A DNA stretch of 45,601 nt, from assembly GCA_021838585.1 (NCBI GenBank), contig JAKCDE010000010.1, positions 1-45,601 of the forward strand, read 5' to 3'. Shown here piece after piece: positions 25,603 through 34,052 of the stretch. Made by a program: the position numbers and the translations under genes. Origin of the DNA: Nitrospirota bacterium. Lineage in GTDB: Bacteria; Nitrospirota_A; Leptospirillia; Leptospirillales; Leptospirillaceae. The notes beneath the pieces are model-generated. The model saw only the letters and a list, made by a program, of their open reading frames with translations. It was not told the origin of the DNA and made no database searches. Numbering within the stretch: position 1 is the first letter of the stretch; each line of letters starts with the position of its first letter.

Positions 25603-25926
25603 ATGCCGCTTTATGAATATTCCTGCCAGAAATGCCACACCGTGGTCGAGAAAATCCAGAAATTTTCCGATCCGCCCCTTCTCGTCTGCGAGACCTGCGG
25701 CGGCCCCCTGCTCAAGCTGATGGGAAAGCCCGCCCTGCAGTTCAAGGGATCCGGCTTCTACATCACCGACTATGTGAAAAAGGACGGGGGGGGAGGCACG
25801 GGCGGTGGAGGAGAGACGAATTCGCCCGCCCCCGCCACGAGTTCGGATTCCTCATCGGCAACTCCCGCGCCGGCCGCCTCTCCGGCACCCGCTCCTTCCT
25901 CCCCGACAGCGGCAACCGGATCGTAG
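25603..25926 (+). CDS. FmdB-family zinc-ribbon protein with Ala/Pro/Ser tail
   Basis: A 107-residue protein. The first ~55 residues are the FmdB/CxxC zinc ribbon: MPLYEYSCQKCHTVVE, then CETCGGPLLKL and FKGSGFYITDY. The two CxxC pairs bind zinc. The last ~45 residues are low complexity (Gly run, then Ala/Pro/Ser/Thr). AAGGAG lies 6 bases before the ATG. Although named after a putative amidase regulator, the family's role is not well established. A perfect eight-pair hairpin (25915-25922 with 25926-25933) spans the stop codon but has no T-tract. Confidence 0.9.
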   Translation: MPLYEYSCQKCHTVVEKIQKFSDPPLLVCETCGGPLLKLMGKPALQFKGSGFYITDYVKKDGGGGTGGGGETNSPAPATSSDSSSATPAPAASPAPAPSSPTAATGS

Positions 25927-26320
25927 ATCCGGTCAAGGGGCGCTGGCCTCCACGGACCCGATGGCGAAGGTGCGTTGCTGGGCCAGAAGTGGGAGATATG
26001 AGACAACCTGATCGCCTCGTCCAGAAACCCGAAGTGATGGGCGCAAAGGCGAGTGTCCGGGGCATGCGGGTGACGGTGGGCAGGACCGTCGTCCAGTTCG
26101 GTGCGGATCACAGAATGATGAGCGCAAGGTCGAACGGACCCGCCCATGAGGTTGCCGGTCGATATGGACCTGTCGCCGGACCAGGGGATCCTGCTGAACG
26201 GCGAGGCAAAACGCACGCGCTTGCGTCTATGGCCATTTCACCCCGGGTAAGGCCAGAACTGGTGGCGCTCCGGGACATTTCTAGACGGAGAGCCCGGGGC
26301 GCTGTTTTCCGGGAGGCCTC
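25927..26320. repeat. non-coding region with imperfect ~80-base repeats
   Basis: No convincing gene is seen in these ~390 bases between two convergent genes. Two segments beginning TGATGGGCGCAAAGGCGA (26035) and TGATGAGCGCAAGGTCGA (26116) agree at ~15 of the first 18 positions. They later share CATG-GG-TG-CGGT and GGACC-GTCG with a one-base offset, a period of 81 bases. A weaker third copy may start near 25959. The open frames here have no Shine-Dalgarno or recognisable product, so this may be a decayed repeat or a small RNA locus. Confidence 0.35.
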
Positions 26321-27007
26321 CTAGGAGACCGTCTCCGAAACGATCTCCCCGTCGTCCATCGCCAGATGACGGTGCGCCATCCGGGCCAGAACCTCGTTGT
26401 GGGTGGCTACCAGACATGTCATGGCCTGCCGTTCCGAAAGATCCCTGAGCAGGGTGAAGACCTCCAGACTGGTATGGGAGTCGAGGTTTCCCGTGGGCTC
26501 GTCGGCCAGAAGAAGGGCCGGTTGCATGATCAGGGCCCGCGCCACGGCAACCCGCTGCTGCTCTCCCCCCGAAAGCTCCGACGGCTTGTGGCCGAGCCTG
26601 TGTTCGAGCCCCACCTCTCCCAGGAGCCGCCTGGCGCGGCTCGCATCCTCTTCCCTTCCCGCGATCCAGGTCGGCATCAGGACATTCTCCAATGCGGTAA
26701 ATTCCGGAAGCAGATGATGGAACTGGAAGATGAAGCCGATCCTCGCGTTCCGGAAGGCCGCCATCTCCCGGTCGGAGGCGCCCTGGAGCGACCGGCCGTC
26801 GTAGAGGATTTCGCCCTGGGTCGGGCGGTCGAGGGTCCCCAGAAGATGGAGAAGGGTCGATTTGCCGGCCCCGGACGGCCCCGTCAGCACGGTAAAGCTG
26901 CCCGGGGGAAGGGAGGTCGAGAGGCCGCGGAGAACCTCGATCGTCCGTTCGGCGCGGCGGTAGGAGCGGGAAAGATTCTTGACCAGGACGGAGAGCCCTC
27001 CCATCAT
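26321..27007 (-). CDS. lolD: lipoprotein-releasing system ATPase LolD
   Basis: A 228-residue ABC ATPase of the LolD/MacB subgroup. Walker A is GPSGAGKST, the Q-loop FIFQFHHLLPEFTALENV matches LolD very closely, the signature is LSGGEQQR, Walker B is LLADEPTGNLD and the H-loop VATHN. It powers extraction of outer-membrane lipoproteins from the inner membrane. The start overlaps the lolC/E stop by ATGA. Confidence 0.94.
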   Translation of the reverse strand: MMGGLSVLVKNLSRSYRRAERTIEVLRGLSTSLPPGSFTVLTGPSGAGKSTLLHLLGTLDRPTQGEILYDGRSLQGASDREMAAFRNARIGFIFQFHHLLPEFTALENVLMPTWIAGREEDASRARRLLGEVGLEHRLGHKPSELSGGEQQRVAVARALIMQPALLLADEPTGNLDSHTSLEVFTLLRDLSERQAMTCLVATHNEVLARMAHRHLAMDDGEIVSETVS

Positions 27008-28245
27008 TCGTACCTCAGGGCGTCGACCGGCTCGAGGCGGGCGGCCTGCCGGGAAGGATAGATCGTCGCCAGAAAGCTGATTCCTACCGCGGAAAGCGCC
27101 ACGGAAAGGACATCCCTTGCCCGGATGATGACCGGGATGTGGCTCACGAAGTAGACGTCGTTCGGCAGGGTGTAGTAATGCTCGAGAAGATAGGTGATCA
27201 GATATCCGAGAGGGATTCCCAGCATGGTGCCCGCCGTTCCTATCAGGAGGCCGTCCAGGATGAAGATCCGCATGATCTGGGGATGGGTCGCGCCCATGGT
27301 CTTCAGGATGGCGATCTCCTTGGCCTTGTCGATCACGATCATCGACAGGGTGCTCACGATATTGAAAGAGGCGACGAGAACGATCAGGACAAGGATGATG
27401 AACATGACCATCTTTTCCAGCATGAGGGCCGAAAAAAGGTTCTTGTTCATTTCGAGCCAGGAACGGGCCCAGAAGGGGAAGCCGAGCCGCTCCCCGATCC
27501 TGTGGGCCATTTTTGTCGCCATGAAGATGTCGTGGACCCGCACCTCGATCCCGGTCGCGCTTCCCGGTGGAAGGCCCAGAAACCGCGCCGCCTGTCCGAT
27601 CTCGAGAAGGGCCAGGGTGTTGTCGTACTCGTAGAGTCCGGACTTGAAGACCCCCACGACGCGGAAATGGCGGATTTTCGGGATCATCCCGAAGGCCGAC
27701 GGCGTTCCGGTGGGGCTTATGAGATCCACGGAGTCGCCCAGATCCACGTTGAGACGGTCCGCCAGATCCGCCCCCAGGATGATCCCCGGGAAGGCGCCTT
27801 TTTCAGGGGGCGCGGCCAGGGAGGCAAGATGGCCTTCGACCATATAGCGCGCGATTCGGGTGACATTCCGCTCACGGCCAGGATCCACCCCCCTCAGAAC
27901 CGTGCCGGCCACGATCTTGTTGGCCGAAATCATGGCCTGGCCCACGATGAAGGGGGAGGTCGCGAGAACCCCCGGTTCGGACGCGATCTCCTTTTCGATC
28001 CGGCCAGGGTCGGCAATGGGCCCCGCACCGCCGTTCGTGAGGACAATGTGGGAGTTGACGCCCAGGATCTTCGACCGGAGCTTGTGCTGAAAGCCGGTCA
28101 TGACCCCCAGGGTCGCCATCAGGGCCGCCACCCCGACCGTCACTCCCGCCACCGAAATGACCGTGTTGAGGGAGAGCCGGAATCCCTGGTGGCGTGAAGA
28201 GCGAAGGTATCGGAGCGCGACCCGGAGCTCGAAAAGAGGGATCAT
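27004..28245 (-). CDS. lolC: lipoprotein-releasing permease LolC/LolE
   Basis: A 413-residue MacB/FtsX-type permease: one membrane helix at ~22-45, a large periplasmic domain (~50-270) and three helices at ~275-395. The N-terminal FELRVALRYLRSSR and SLNTVISVAGVTVGVAALM are typical of LolC/E. Only one permease gene is present, so it may form a homodimer (LolF-like) with LolD, or a second copy lies elsewhere. The overlap with both neighbours (ATGA on each side) indicates one transcript. In a window with at least five lipoproteins its role is easy to understand. Confidence 0.93.
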   Translation of the reverse strand: MIPLFELRVALRYLRSSRHQGFRLSLNTVISVAGVTVGVAALMATLGVMTGFQHKLRSKILGVNSHIVLTNGGAGPIADPGRIEKEIASEPGVLATSPFIVGQAMISANKIVAGTVLRGVDPGRERNVTRIARYMVEGHLASLAAPPEKGAFPGIILGADLADRLNVDLGDSVDLISPTGTPSAFGMIPKIRHFRVVGVFKSGLYEYDNTLALLEIGQAARFLGLPPGSATGIEVRVHDIFMATKMAHRIGERLGFPFWARSWLEMNKNLFSALMLEKMVMFIILVLIVLVASFNIVSTLSMIVIDKAKEIAILKTMGATHPQIMRIFILDGLLIGTAGTMLGIPLGYLITYLLEHYYTLPNDVYFVSHIPVIIRARDVLSVALSAVGISFLATIYPSRQAARLEPVDALRYE

Positions 28246-29768
28246 GCTTCCGGCCGGAGAAGCGGAAAGAGAAGGACGTCGCGGATGGAGGTGCGGTTTG
28301 TGAGCAGCATCACCAGACGGTCGATGCCGATTCCTTCGCCGGCGGTGGGGGGGAGTCCCACTTCGAGGGCCCGGACATAGTCGTAGTCCGGCGGCGGAGC
28401 CTCAAGGTCCCCCGACAGACGCGATTCCTGCTGCGAGAGGAATCGCCGGAGCTGCTCGTCGGGATCGTTGAGTTCGTTGAATCCGTTGGCGAGCTCGATC
28501 CCCCCCACGAAGAGTTCGAAGCGGTCGGTCACCTCCGGATCGGACTGGGAGGAACGGGCCAGAGGTGAGATCGCCTTTGGATAGCCGGTCACGAAGGTCG
28601 GCTGAATGAGAGTCGGCTCGATGGCTTCCTCGAACAGAGTATTCAAAAGATCGGCGACATAGGGCTTCCCCGGTCGGGGTTCGGGAACAGGAAGACTCCG
28701 GGAGCGAAGAACCTCCAGAAGGCGACCATTGTTGAAGTAGTCCTCGGGAGAAAGGCCGAAGGCCTCCCCGATCGCTTCGAGATAGGAGATGCGCCGGTAG
28801 GGGGGCGCAAGAGAGATCCGGTGCGTGCCGAACTGGATCTCGCTTGATCCGTTGACCTCATGGGCGAGAGAAGACAGGAGCGTCTCGGTCAAGGCCATGA
28901 GATCCTCGTAGGAGGCATAGGCCGCATAGAACTCCATCATCGTGAACTCGGGGTTGTGGCGGGTGCTGACCCCTTCGTTCCGGAAGTTCCGGTTGATCTC
29001 GTACACCCGGGTCATCCCCCCCACGATGAGTCTCTTCAGATAGAGCTCCGGGGCGATGCGGAGATAGAGCGCGATGTCGAGGGCGTTGTGATGGGTCGAG
29101 AAGGGTCGGGCCAGCGCGCCTCCCGGGGTGGGCTGCATCATGGGGGTTTCCACTTCGACGAAACCGTGGGAGTCCATGAAGTTCCGGATGAACCGGACGA
29201 TGGTCGACCGCTTGACGAAAACGCTGTGCGTCTCCGGAGAGACGATCAGGTCCACATACCGCTGCCGGTAGCGGGCCTCCTGGTCGGAGAGCCCGTGCCA
29301 CTTGTCGGGAAGGGGACGGACGGATTTTGCCAGAAGGGTGAGAGATGTGACCGACAGGGTGGGCTCGCCGGTCTTCGTGAAGAAAAAGATCCCATCGACC
29401 CCGACGATGTCGCCAAGGTCAAGGGAATCGGCGATCCGGGCATACTCCTCCCCCAGAAGGTCGGCCCGCACATAGATCTGAAAGCGCTCCCCCTCATCCT
29501 GGAGAGTGGCGAAGAAGGCCTTCCCGAACTTCCTGAAAAGGACGATGCGACCGGCGATCCGGGCGGACGGGGCTGGCTCGGGAAGAGAGTCAGGGGTCAA
29601 ATCCCTCGTTCGGGAGCGAAGGGAGGCGATCGGTTCGCGGCCCGGAAAGGGAGCTCCATAAGGGTCGATTCCCCGGAGTAGAAGCTGGTCCCTTTTTTGG
29701 CGGCGGACACGTTCGTGTTCGCTCTGTTCGAGGGGACCGGAGGGCTGGGAGGGGGGTTTCTGGCTCAA
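28242..29768 (-). CDS. lysS: lysyl-tRNA synthetase, class II
   Basis: A 508-residue class II LysRS of normal size. The N-terminal OB-fold anticodon-binding domain (~70-160) has RIVLFRKFGKAFFATLQD. The catalytic core has motif 1 (FMDSHGFVEVETPMM), motif 2 (YEINRNFRNEGVSTRHNPEF) and motif 3 (GIGIDRLVMLLTN) near the C-terminus. It charges tRNA-Lys in the cytoplasm. Its stop overlaps the lolC/E start, a known kind of linkage between lysS and lol genes. Confidence 0.97.
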   Translation of the reverse strand: MSQKPPSQPSGPLEQSEHERVRRQKRDQLLLRGIDPYGAPFPGREPIASLRSRTRDLTPDSLPEPAPSARIAGRIVLFRKFGKAFFATLQDEGERFQIYVRADLLGEEYARIADSLDLGDIVGVDGIFFFTKTGEPTLSVTSLTLLAKSVRPLPDKWHGLSDQEARYRQRYVDLIVSPETHSVFVKRSTIVRFIRNFMDSHGFVEVETPMMQPTPGGALARPFSTHHNALDIALYLRIAPELYLKRLIVGGMTRVYEINRNFRNEGVSTRHNPEFTMMEFYAAYASYEDLMALTETLLSSLAHEVNGSSEIQFGTHRISLAPPYRRISYLEAIGEAFGLSPEDYFNNGRLLEVLRSRSLPVPEPRPGKPYVADLLNTLFEEAIEPTLIQPTFVTGYPKAISPLARSSQSDPEVTDRFELFVGGIELANGFNELNDPDEQLRRFLSQQESRLSGDLEAPPPDYDYVRALEVGLPPTAGEGIGIDRLVMLLTNRTSIRDVLLFPLLRPEA

Positions 29769-29789
29769 TGGTCGGGTCTTCCTTTGTAT

Positions 29790-30854
29790 TTATTGTCCGG
29801 AGCGCCCGAGATGCCGTGACAGCTCCTCGGGGGAAAATGCCCCTTTTTCGGTGATGATGGCGGTGATGTAACGGGCCGGAGTCACGTCGAAGGCCGGATT
29901 GAAGACGGAGATTCCCTCCGGAGCCATCCGGATCTCTCCCGCATGGGTGACCTCGCGGGGGGATCGCTCCTCGATCGGGATGGTTCTGCCGGTTGGGGTC
30001 TCGGGATCGATGGTGGAAAAAGGGGCCGCCACATAAAAGGGAATGCCGTGTTCCCGGGCCAGCACGGCCAGGCCGTAGGTCCCGATCTTGTTGGCGGTGT
30101 CCCCGTTGGCGGCGATCCGGTCGGCTCCTACGATGACGGCGTTGACCTTTCCCTGGGCCATGACCATGGCCGCCATCGAGTCGGTGATCAGCGTCACCGG
30201 GATGTTGTCGGCGGCAAGCTCGTAGGCGGTCAGCCGGGCTCCCTGGAGGTAGGGACGGGTTTCGTCCGCGAATACCTTTACGGATTTCCCGGCCTCGACC
30301 GCCCCGCGGATCACCCCCAGGGCCGTTCCGTATCCTCCGGTCGCAAGCGCTCCGGCATTGCAGTGGGTGAGGATGTTCGCGGATTGCGGAAGAAGGGCCT
30401 GTCCGAAGGCGCCGATCTTCCTGTTCCGGGCGATGTCGTCCTCCTTGATCGCCTGGGCCTCCGCGAAGAGGATCGCCGTCCGCTCTTCCGGAGCCTGGGT
30501 GGCGATCCGCTCCCAGAGGGGCCGCATCCGGGAAAGGGCCCAGAAGAGATTCACGGCGGTGGGCCGTGTGGCGGCAAGGGTCCTTTCGACGGCCTCCATC
30601 TTTTTCGTGAAGGCTTCGGGATCGGAGAGTCCGGCGAGCTCCTGGGCGCCCAGGGCGACCCCGAAAGCCGCGGAAATTCCGATGGCCGGGGCTCCCCGGA
30701 CCACCATCTCCCGGATGGCGTCCGCAATCTCTTTGTGAGAGCGGCATTCCACCACGATCTCACGGGACGGGAGGAGCCTCTGGTCTATCAGGTGGACCTC
30801 CGTCAATCCATTCATATTTCTGACTGTCCAGATCGCTTCGACCATTTTTTCCAT
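29790..30854 (-). CDS. mtnA: S-methyl-5-thioribose-1-phosphate isomerase
   Basis: The ATG at 30854 (or the one three codons on, at 30845) fits the family's N-terminus; earlier in-frame starts run into the upstream gene. The ~354-residue product has [31 protein letters not shown] with the catalytic Cys, and [15 protein letters not shown] with the catalytic Asp. It isomerises MTR-1-P to MTRu-1-P in methionine salvage. No other salvage genes are near. The family also contains eIF2B-like relatives, but the active-site residues favour MtnA. Confidence 0.95.
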   Translation of the reverse strand: MEKMVEAIWTVRNMNGLTEVHLIDQRLLPSREIVVECRSHKEIADAIREMVVRGAPAIGISAAFGVALGAQELAGLSDPEAFTKKMEAVERTLAATRPTAVNLFWALSRMRPLWERIATQAPEERTAILFAEAQAIKEDDIARNRKIGAFGQALLPQSANILTHCNAGALATGGYGTALGVIRGAVEAGKSVKVFADETRPYLQGARLTAYELAADNIPVTLITDSMAAMVMAQGKVNAVIVGADRIAANGDTANKIGTYGLAVLAREHGIPFYVAAPFSTIDPETPTGRTIPIEERSPREVTHAGEIRMAPEGISVFNPAFDVTPARYITAIITEKGAFSPEELSRHLGRSGQ

Positions 30855-30927
30855 TCTCGAATGAGGGTCGGGACAATGGAAGGCCCCGACCGGGGTTAGT
30901 TGTGGCAGAACTCCGAAGCCGGCAATC

Positions 30928-31686
30928 TTATTTGGGAGCAAGCGGTTGAGGCGAAGTGTTCGCAGGGGGCGTGATCCCGTTTTTCATGAGAAACGGTTCC
31001 GATTCCGCGGCCCAGGGAGAGCTCGGAAACTCCTTGACCAGCTTTTTGTAGTTGACGATCGCGAGGGCCGGCTGATTCAGGTTTTCATAAATCTTCCCGA
31101 TATTGAAAAGAGCGGCGTCGGCCAGGATCTTCTCAGGAAAGGCGATGACCTTCTGGAACATGGCAAGAGCCTGATCGTACTGGTGCGCGGACATGAGGGT
31201 CACCCCCATGCTTTCATAATAGAAAGGAAGGAGCTTCATGTTGCCAGCGTTCATGTCCAGCCCCTGATGAAGCCATGCCAGGGCCTTTGCGGAATTCCCC
31301 GGAGTCTGGATGTTTTCGATCGAGGCGAGGAAGAGGGGGGCGATCCGGGCCGATTTCGTATCCTTGTATTTCTTCATGACCTCCTCGAAGGCTTCTTTGG
31401 CCTTCTGAAGCTCTGGGCCGTTGGTCTGCTGCCCCTTCGAGTAAAGCTGCTCCGCCTGAGTTTCAAGGGCCGCCGCCTCCGATTCCGTTTTCATCTTGTC
31501 CGAATGGATGTGGTAGACCACTCCGATTCCGATCAGGATCACCAGAACTATGGCCCCGGCAAACCCCCAGGCGTTCCGGGACGGACCCGACCCTGAAAAT
31601 GAGGAAAAGGAACGGGGAGGGGAGGGAGGGGCGGGAGGTTCCGGAGTGCTGTCCTGAGATGCCTTCTTTCGAATTCGGTAAGCCAT
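30928..31686 (-). CDS. membrane-anchored TPR protein
   Basis: A 252-residue protein with a Pro/Ser-rich cytoplasmic N-terminus, one membrane helix (~38-60), a coiled-coil-like stretch (~65-90) and TPR-type helices from ~95 to 235. It resembles the YfgM/AncA group of inner-membrane TPR proteins that assist periplasmic chaperones, but I cannot prove this. AAAGGA lies 5 bases before the ATG. It sits 10 bases after the ferredoxin gene in the same direction. Confidence 0.8.
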   Translation of the reverse strand: MAYRIRKKASQDSTPEPPAPPSPPRSFSSFSGSGPSRNAWGFAGAIVLVILIGIGVVYHIHSDKMKTESEAAALETQAEQLYSKGQQTNGPELQKAKEAFEEVMKKYKDTKSARIAPLFLASIENIQTPGNSAKALAWLHQGLDMNAGNMKLLPFYYESMGVTLMSAHQYDQALAMFQKVIAFPEKILADAALFNIGKIYENLNQPALAIVNYKKLVKEFPSSPWAAESEPFLMKNGITPPANTSPQPLAPK

Positions 31687-31696
31687 GAGGGTCCTT

Positions 31697-32020
31697 TCAG
31701 AGGGATTGATCAGCGTTTTCCAGAACGAAGTAACGATTTTCGGGAAGAGGCGGACGCCTTTCCCGGATCTGGTCCAGAAGTTTCACCGTCCGGCTCGTGT
31801 TCATGTCCGAAAACCAGTAGCCTTCCGGATAGAGGGCTGCTATGGGCCCGGATTCGCATTGCTTGAGACATCCCATCTTGGTAACGATGAGACGCGACAG
31901 ATCAGGAGACTGGTCTCGCATGTTCTGGGCCAGGATTTTCAGGTCTTCACTCCCCTTTCCCATGCACTTGTTCCCTGTGCAGAAAAGAAGATGGTGGTCG
32001 ACCGGTATTTTTTTCATCAT
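31697..32020 (-). CDS. thioredoxin-like [2Fe-2S] ferredoxin (NuoE-like)
   Basis: A protein of ~107 residues. The start is uncertain: in-frame codons TTG (32035), ATG (32029, 32020, 32017) all lack a strong Shine-Dalgarno. Four cysteines in CTGNKC (C-x4-C) and CLKQC (C-x3-C), about 30 residues apart, match the [2Fe-2S] binding pattern of NuoE and of (2Fe-2S) ferredoxins of thioredoxin fold. The helical N-terminal domain of full NuoE is missing. It follows the NuoF-like gene by ~40 bases and is the likely electron partner. Confidence 0.85.
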   Translation of the reverse strand: MMKKIPVDHHLLFCTGNKCMGKGSEDLKILAQNMRDQSPDLSRLIVTKMGCLKQCESGPIAALYPEGYWFSDMNTSRTVKLLDQIRERRPPLPENRYFVLENADQSL

Positions 32021-32058
32021 GACGGTCATATCCAATGTTGAAAATGGAAGTCATAGCT

Positions 32059-33390
32059 TTATCCTACGAAATGGTCGTAGTGCCAGGATGGCACCCGTTC
32101 GCCCGTGGAGCGGGGGCGGTTGTCCCCACCCAGATGCTCATCCACCAGGCCGGGAAAGTGCTGGAGCAGAGATTGGACCATATAGGCGGAGGCAGTGATC
32201 AGCCCACAGTTTCCGCGCCCCTTGATCATCTCGGCGATCTTCCGGATTCTCTCCACGGTCTCGGGAGATCCTTTTCCCGATTCGAGAGTCTCGAGAAGCC
32301 CGTGAAGAGATTCCGTGCCGAGCCGGCAGGGGGGACACTGTCCGCAGGAGCCCTTTTCGTAGAAAAGGGCAAAATCCCGGGAGGCGGCCACCGGGCAGTC
32401 GCCCGACCCCAACACGATGATTCCGGCGGATCCGAGGCCTGTCCCCTTGGCTCGCAAGGCATCGTATTCAAGGGGAGTGTCGATCTCCTTCGCCGGAAGA
32501 ATGCCGAAGGAGGGGCCCCCGGTAAAGAAGCACTGGAAATTCTCCCCCGGAAGCGGACCTCCCGCATACTCCTCCAGCAGCCGGCGCAGGGGAAAACCCA
32601 GCGGAAGCTCCACAAGGACGGGACGAGCCACGGATCCCGAAACGGAAAAGATCATCGTTCCGGGACTCTTCGGGGTTCCCCGCTTTCTGAAGCTGGCGGG
32701 GCCGTCGGCCAGGATACGGGCGACGTGGGCGTAGGTCTCCACATTGTTCACGACCGTCGGCTTCCGGAAAAGCCCCATCTCCGTGGGGTAGAAGGGCGGC
32801 TTTGGTCGGGGGCGGGGAGGCCGGCCTTCCAGGGCCTCGAGGAGGGCCGTTTCCTCGCCGGCGATATAGGCGGCCGGGCCGACAAAGATCACGATATCGA
32901 GGGAAAAGGAGCTCCCGAGTATCTTGTTCCCGATCAGTCCTGCCGCAAGAGCCTCCTCTCTGGCCTTCCGCAGGATCCCGATCCCCTCCGGGAAGCTTTC
33001 CTTGACGAAAAGGTGGGCCTGGGCGGCACCGACGGCATAGGAGGCGATGATCATCCCTTCCAGAATCTGATGAGGGGAGCGGGAGATCAGAAAATGGTCC
33101 TTGTGGCTTCCCGGCTCGCCTTCGCTGCCGTTGGCGACCACATACCGGACGGGAACACGGTGGCCGGCCACCTTTTCCCATTTGAGCGCAGTGGGGAACC
33201 CCGATCCACCCCGGCCACGGAGTCCCGAAGCCTTGACCTCCTCGATCACGTCGGATGGGGAGAGTCCGGAAAGGACCCGCCGCAGCCCGGCATATCCTCC
33301 GGCTTTTTCATAAGAAGCGAGGGAAGGGTCCGCGATCAGGTCGGATCGGGTCAGAACCGGATCGGGCCCCTCCATGACAAACATATCCAT
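32059..33390 (-). CDS. NuoF-like NADH-binding flavoprotein
   Basis: A 443-residue protein of NuoF/HoxF type. FMN and NADH sites are visible: GLRGRGGSGFPTALKW (~56-71), NGSEGEPGSHKD (~88) and GEETALLEALEGRPPRPRPK (~178). The [4Fe-4S] ligands are in SCGQCPPCRLG plus the later GNCGL. It should take electrons from NADH (or reduce NAD) and pass them to the adjacent ferredoxin. No other nuo, hox or formate dehydrogenase gene is near, so this is a stand-alone diaphorase-like pair and not a complex I operon. Confidence 0.9.
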   Translation of the reverse strand: MDMFVMEGPDPVLTRSDLIADPSLASYEKAGGYAGLRRVLSGLSPSDVIEEVKASGLRGRGGSGFPTALKWEKVAGHRVPVRYVVANGSEGEPGSHKDHFLISRSPHQILEGMIIASYAVGAAQAHLFVKESFPEGIGILRKAREEALAAGLIGNKILGSSFSLDIVIFVGPAAYIAGEETALLEALEGRPPRPRPKPPFYPTEMGLFRKPTVVNNVETYAHVARILADGPASFRKRGTPKSPGTMIFSVSGSVARPVLVELPLGFPLRRLLEEYAGGPLPGENFQCFFTGGPSFGILPAKEIDTPLEYDALRAKGTGLGSAGIIVLGSGDCPVAASRDFALFYEKGSCGQCPPCRLGTESLHGLLETLESGKGSPETVERIRKIAEMIKGRGNCGLITASAYMVQSLLQHFPGLVDEHLGGDNRPRSTGERVPSWHYDHFVG

Positions 33391-34052
33391 CGTCCAAGCC
33401 TTACATGTTGGGGTCGGAGTCGGACCCGATATTTCGGGGAGGGCACTGAATGATAATCCCCTTTGAATTTCAATGGTTTTTTCCCCATCAAAACTATGAG
33501 ATTTTACTGCAGGCGCATGTTTTTTTCAACCACAGCCGAATCGGTTTCCTGCCATTTTCGGCAAAACCATGTCCCATTCGTATGGTGGTCGAAGTTCTCC
33601 CGGAGGGACCGGAAACACCCGATCGCCGTGATGAATTCATATTTCAGAACATTCCGGCGTTCCGGAATGCTGGATCGTCTATCCCGAAACGAAAACCCGT
33701 CAGGTCTTCCGGCTGTCCGGTGGGCAATACTCCGCTCCTCTGGAGCCCTGCAGGATCGTTGGACTCGAGTCCCCATTCCTGCCGGGAGTGGCGATTTTGT
33801 TGTCCGACATCTTTCCCGTCATGATCCTGTCTTTTCACTGAAGGAACGTCCCCCTCCGCCTGAAAAAAGTATAGTATCCACGCGAAGAAGGGTGGCAAGG
33901 ATGCATTTGCCCGACGAAACATAGACCAGGGTGGAAATCCTCTGGCAACTCGCGCCATTTTTCGGGTGTCATTCCCGTGGACGGCGCTTGGGTGCATGAC
34001 CTCTTTGACCAACCTCGTTTCTTGAATCACCCGTTTATCCGGAAGGGAGCCT
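33391..34052. other. long intergenic region, possible small RNA
   Basis: No reading frame here is convincing on either strand. On the minus strand TTGCCA (33898-33893) and TACTAT (33876-33871) are 16 bases apart and could be a promoter. Downstream of it lie CAGGATC (~33830) and its complement GATCCTG (~33759), enclosing the palindrome GGACTCGAGTCC, then CTCCAGAGGAG and CCGGACAGCCGG hairpins. On the other side a perfect eight-pair hairpin with a CGTT loop sits at 33650-33669. I could not match it to 6S, RNase P, tmRNA or SRP RNA. Confidence 0.35.

Noticed and set aside
25770..26216. 148-codon minus-strand frame overlapping the FmdB gene tail
   Set aside because: It is antisense to the well-supported fmdB-type gene and its apparent His-rich repeat comes from the ~81-base DNA repeat.
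33463..33924. 153-codon plus-strand frame in the long intergenic region
   Set aside because: Residue use is irregular, no domain is recognisable, there is no good ribosome site, and competing frames of similar length overlap it.
33391..34052. RNase P RNA, tmRNA, SRP RNA or tRNA in the long gap
   Set aside because: None of the conserved cores (such as GAGGAAAGTCC of RNase P or the SRP GGAAG tetraloop region) could be found on either strand.
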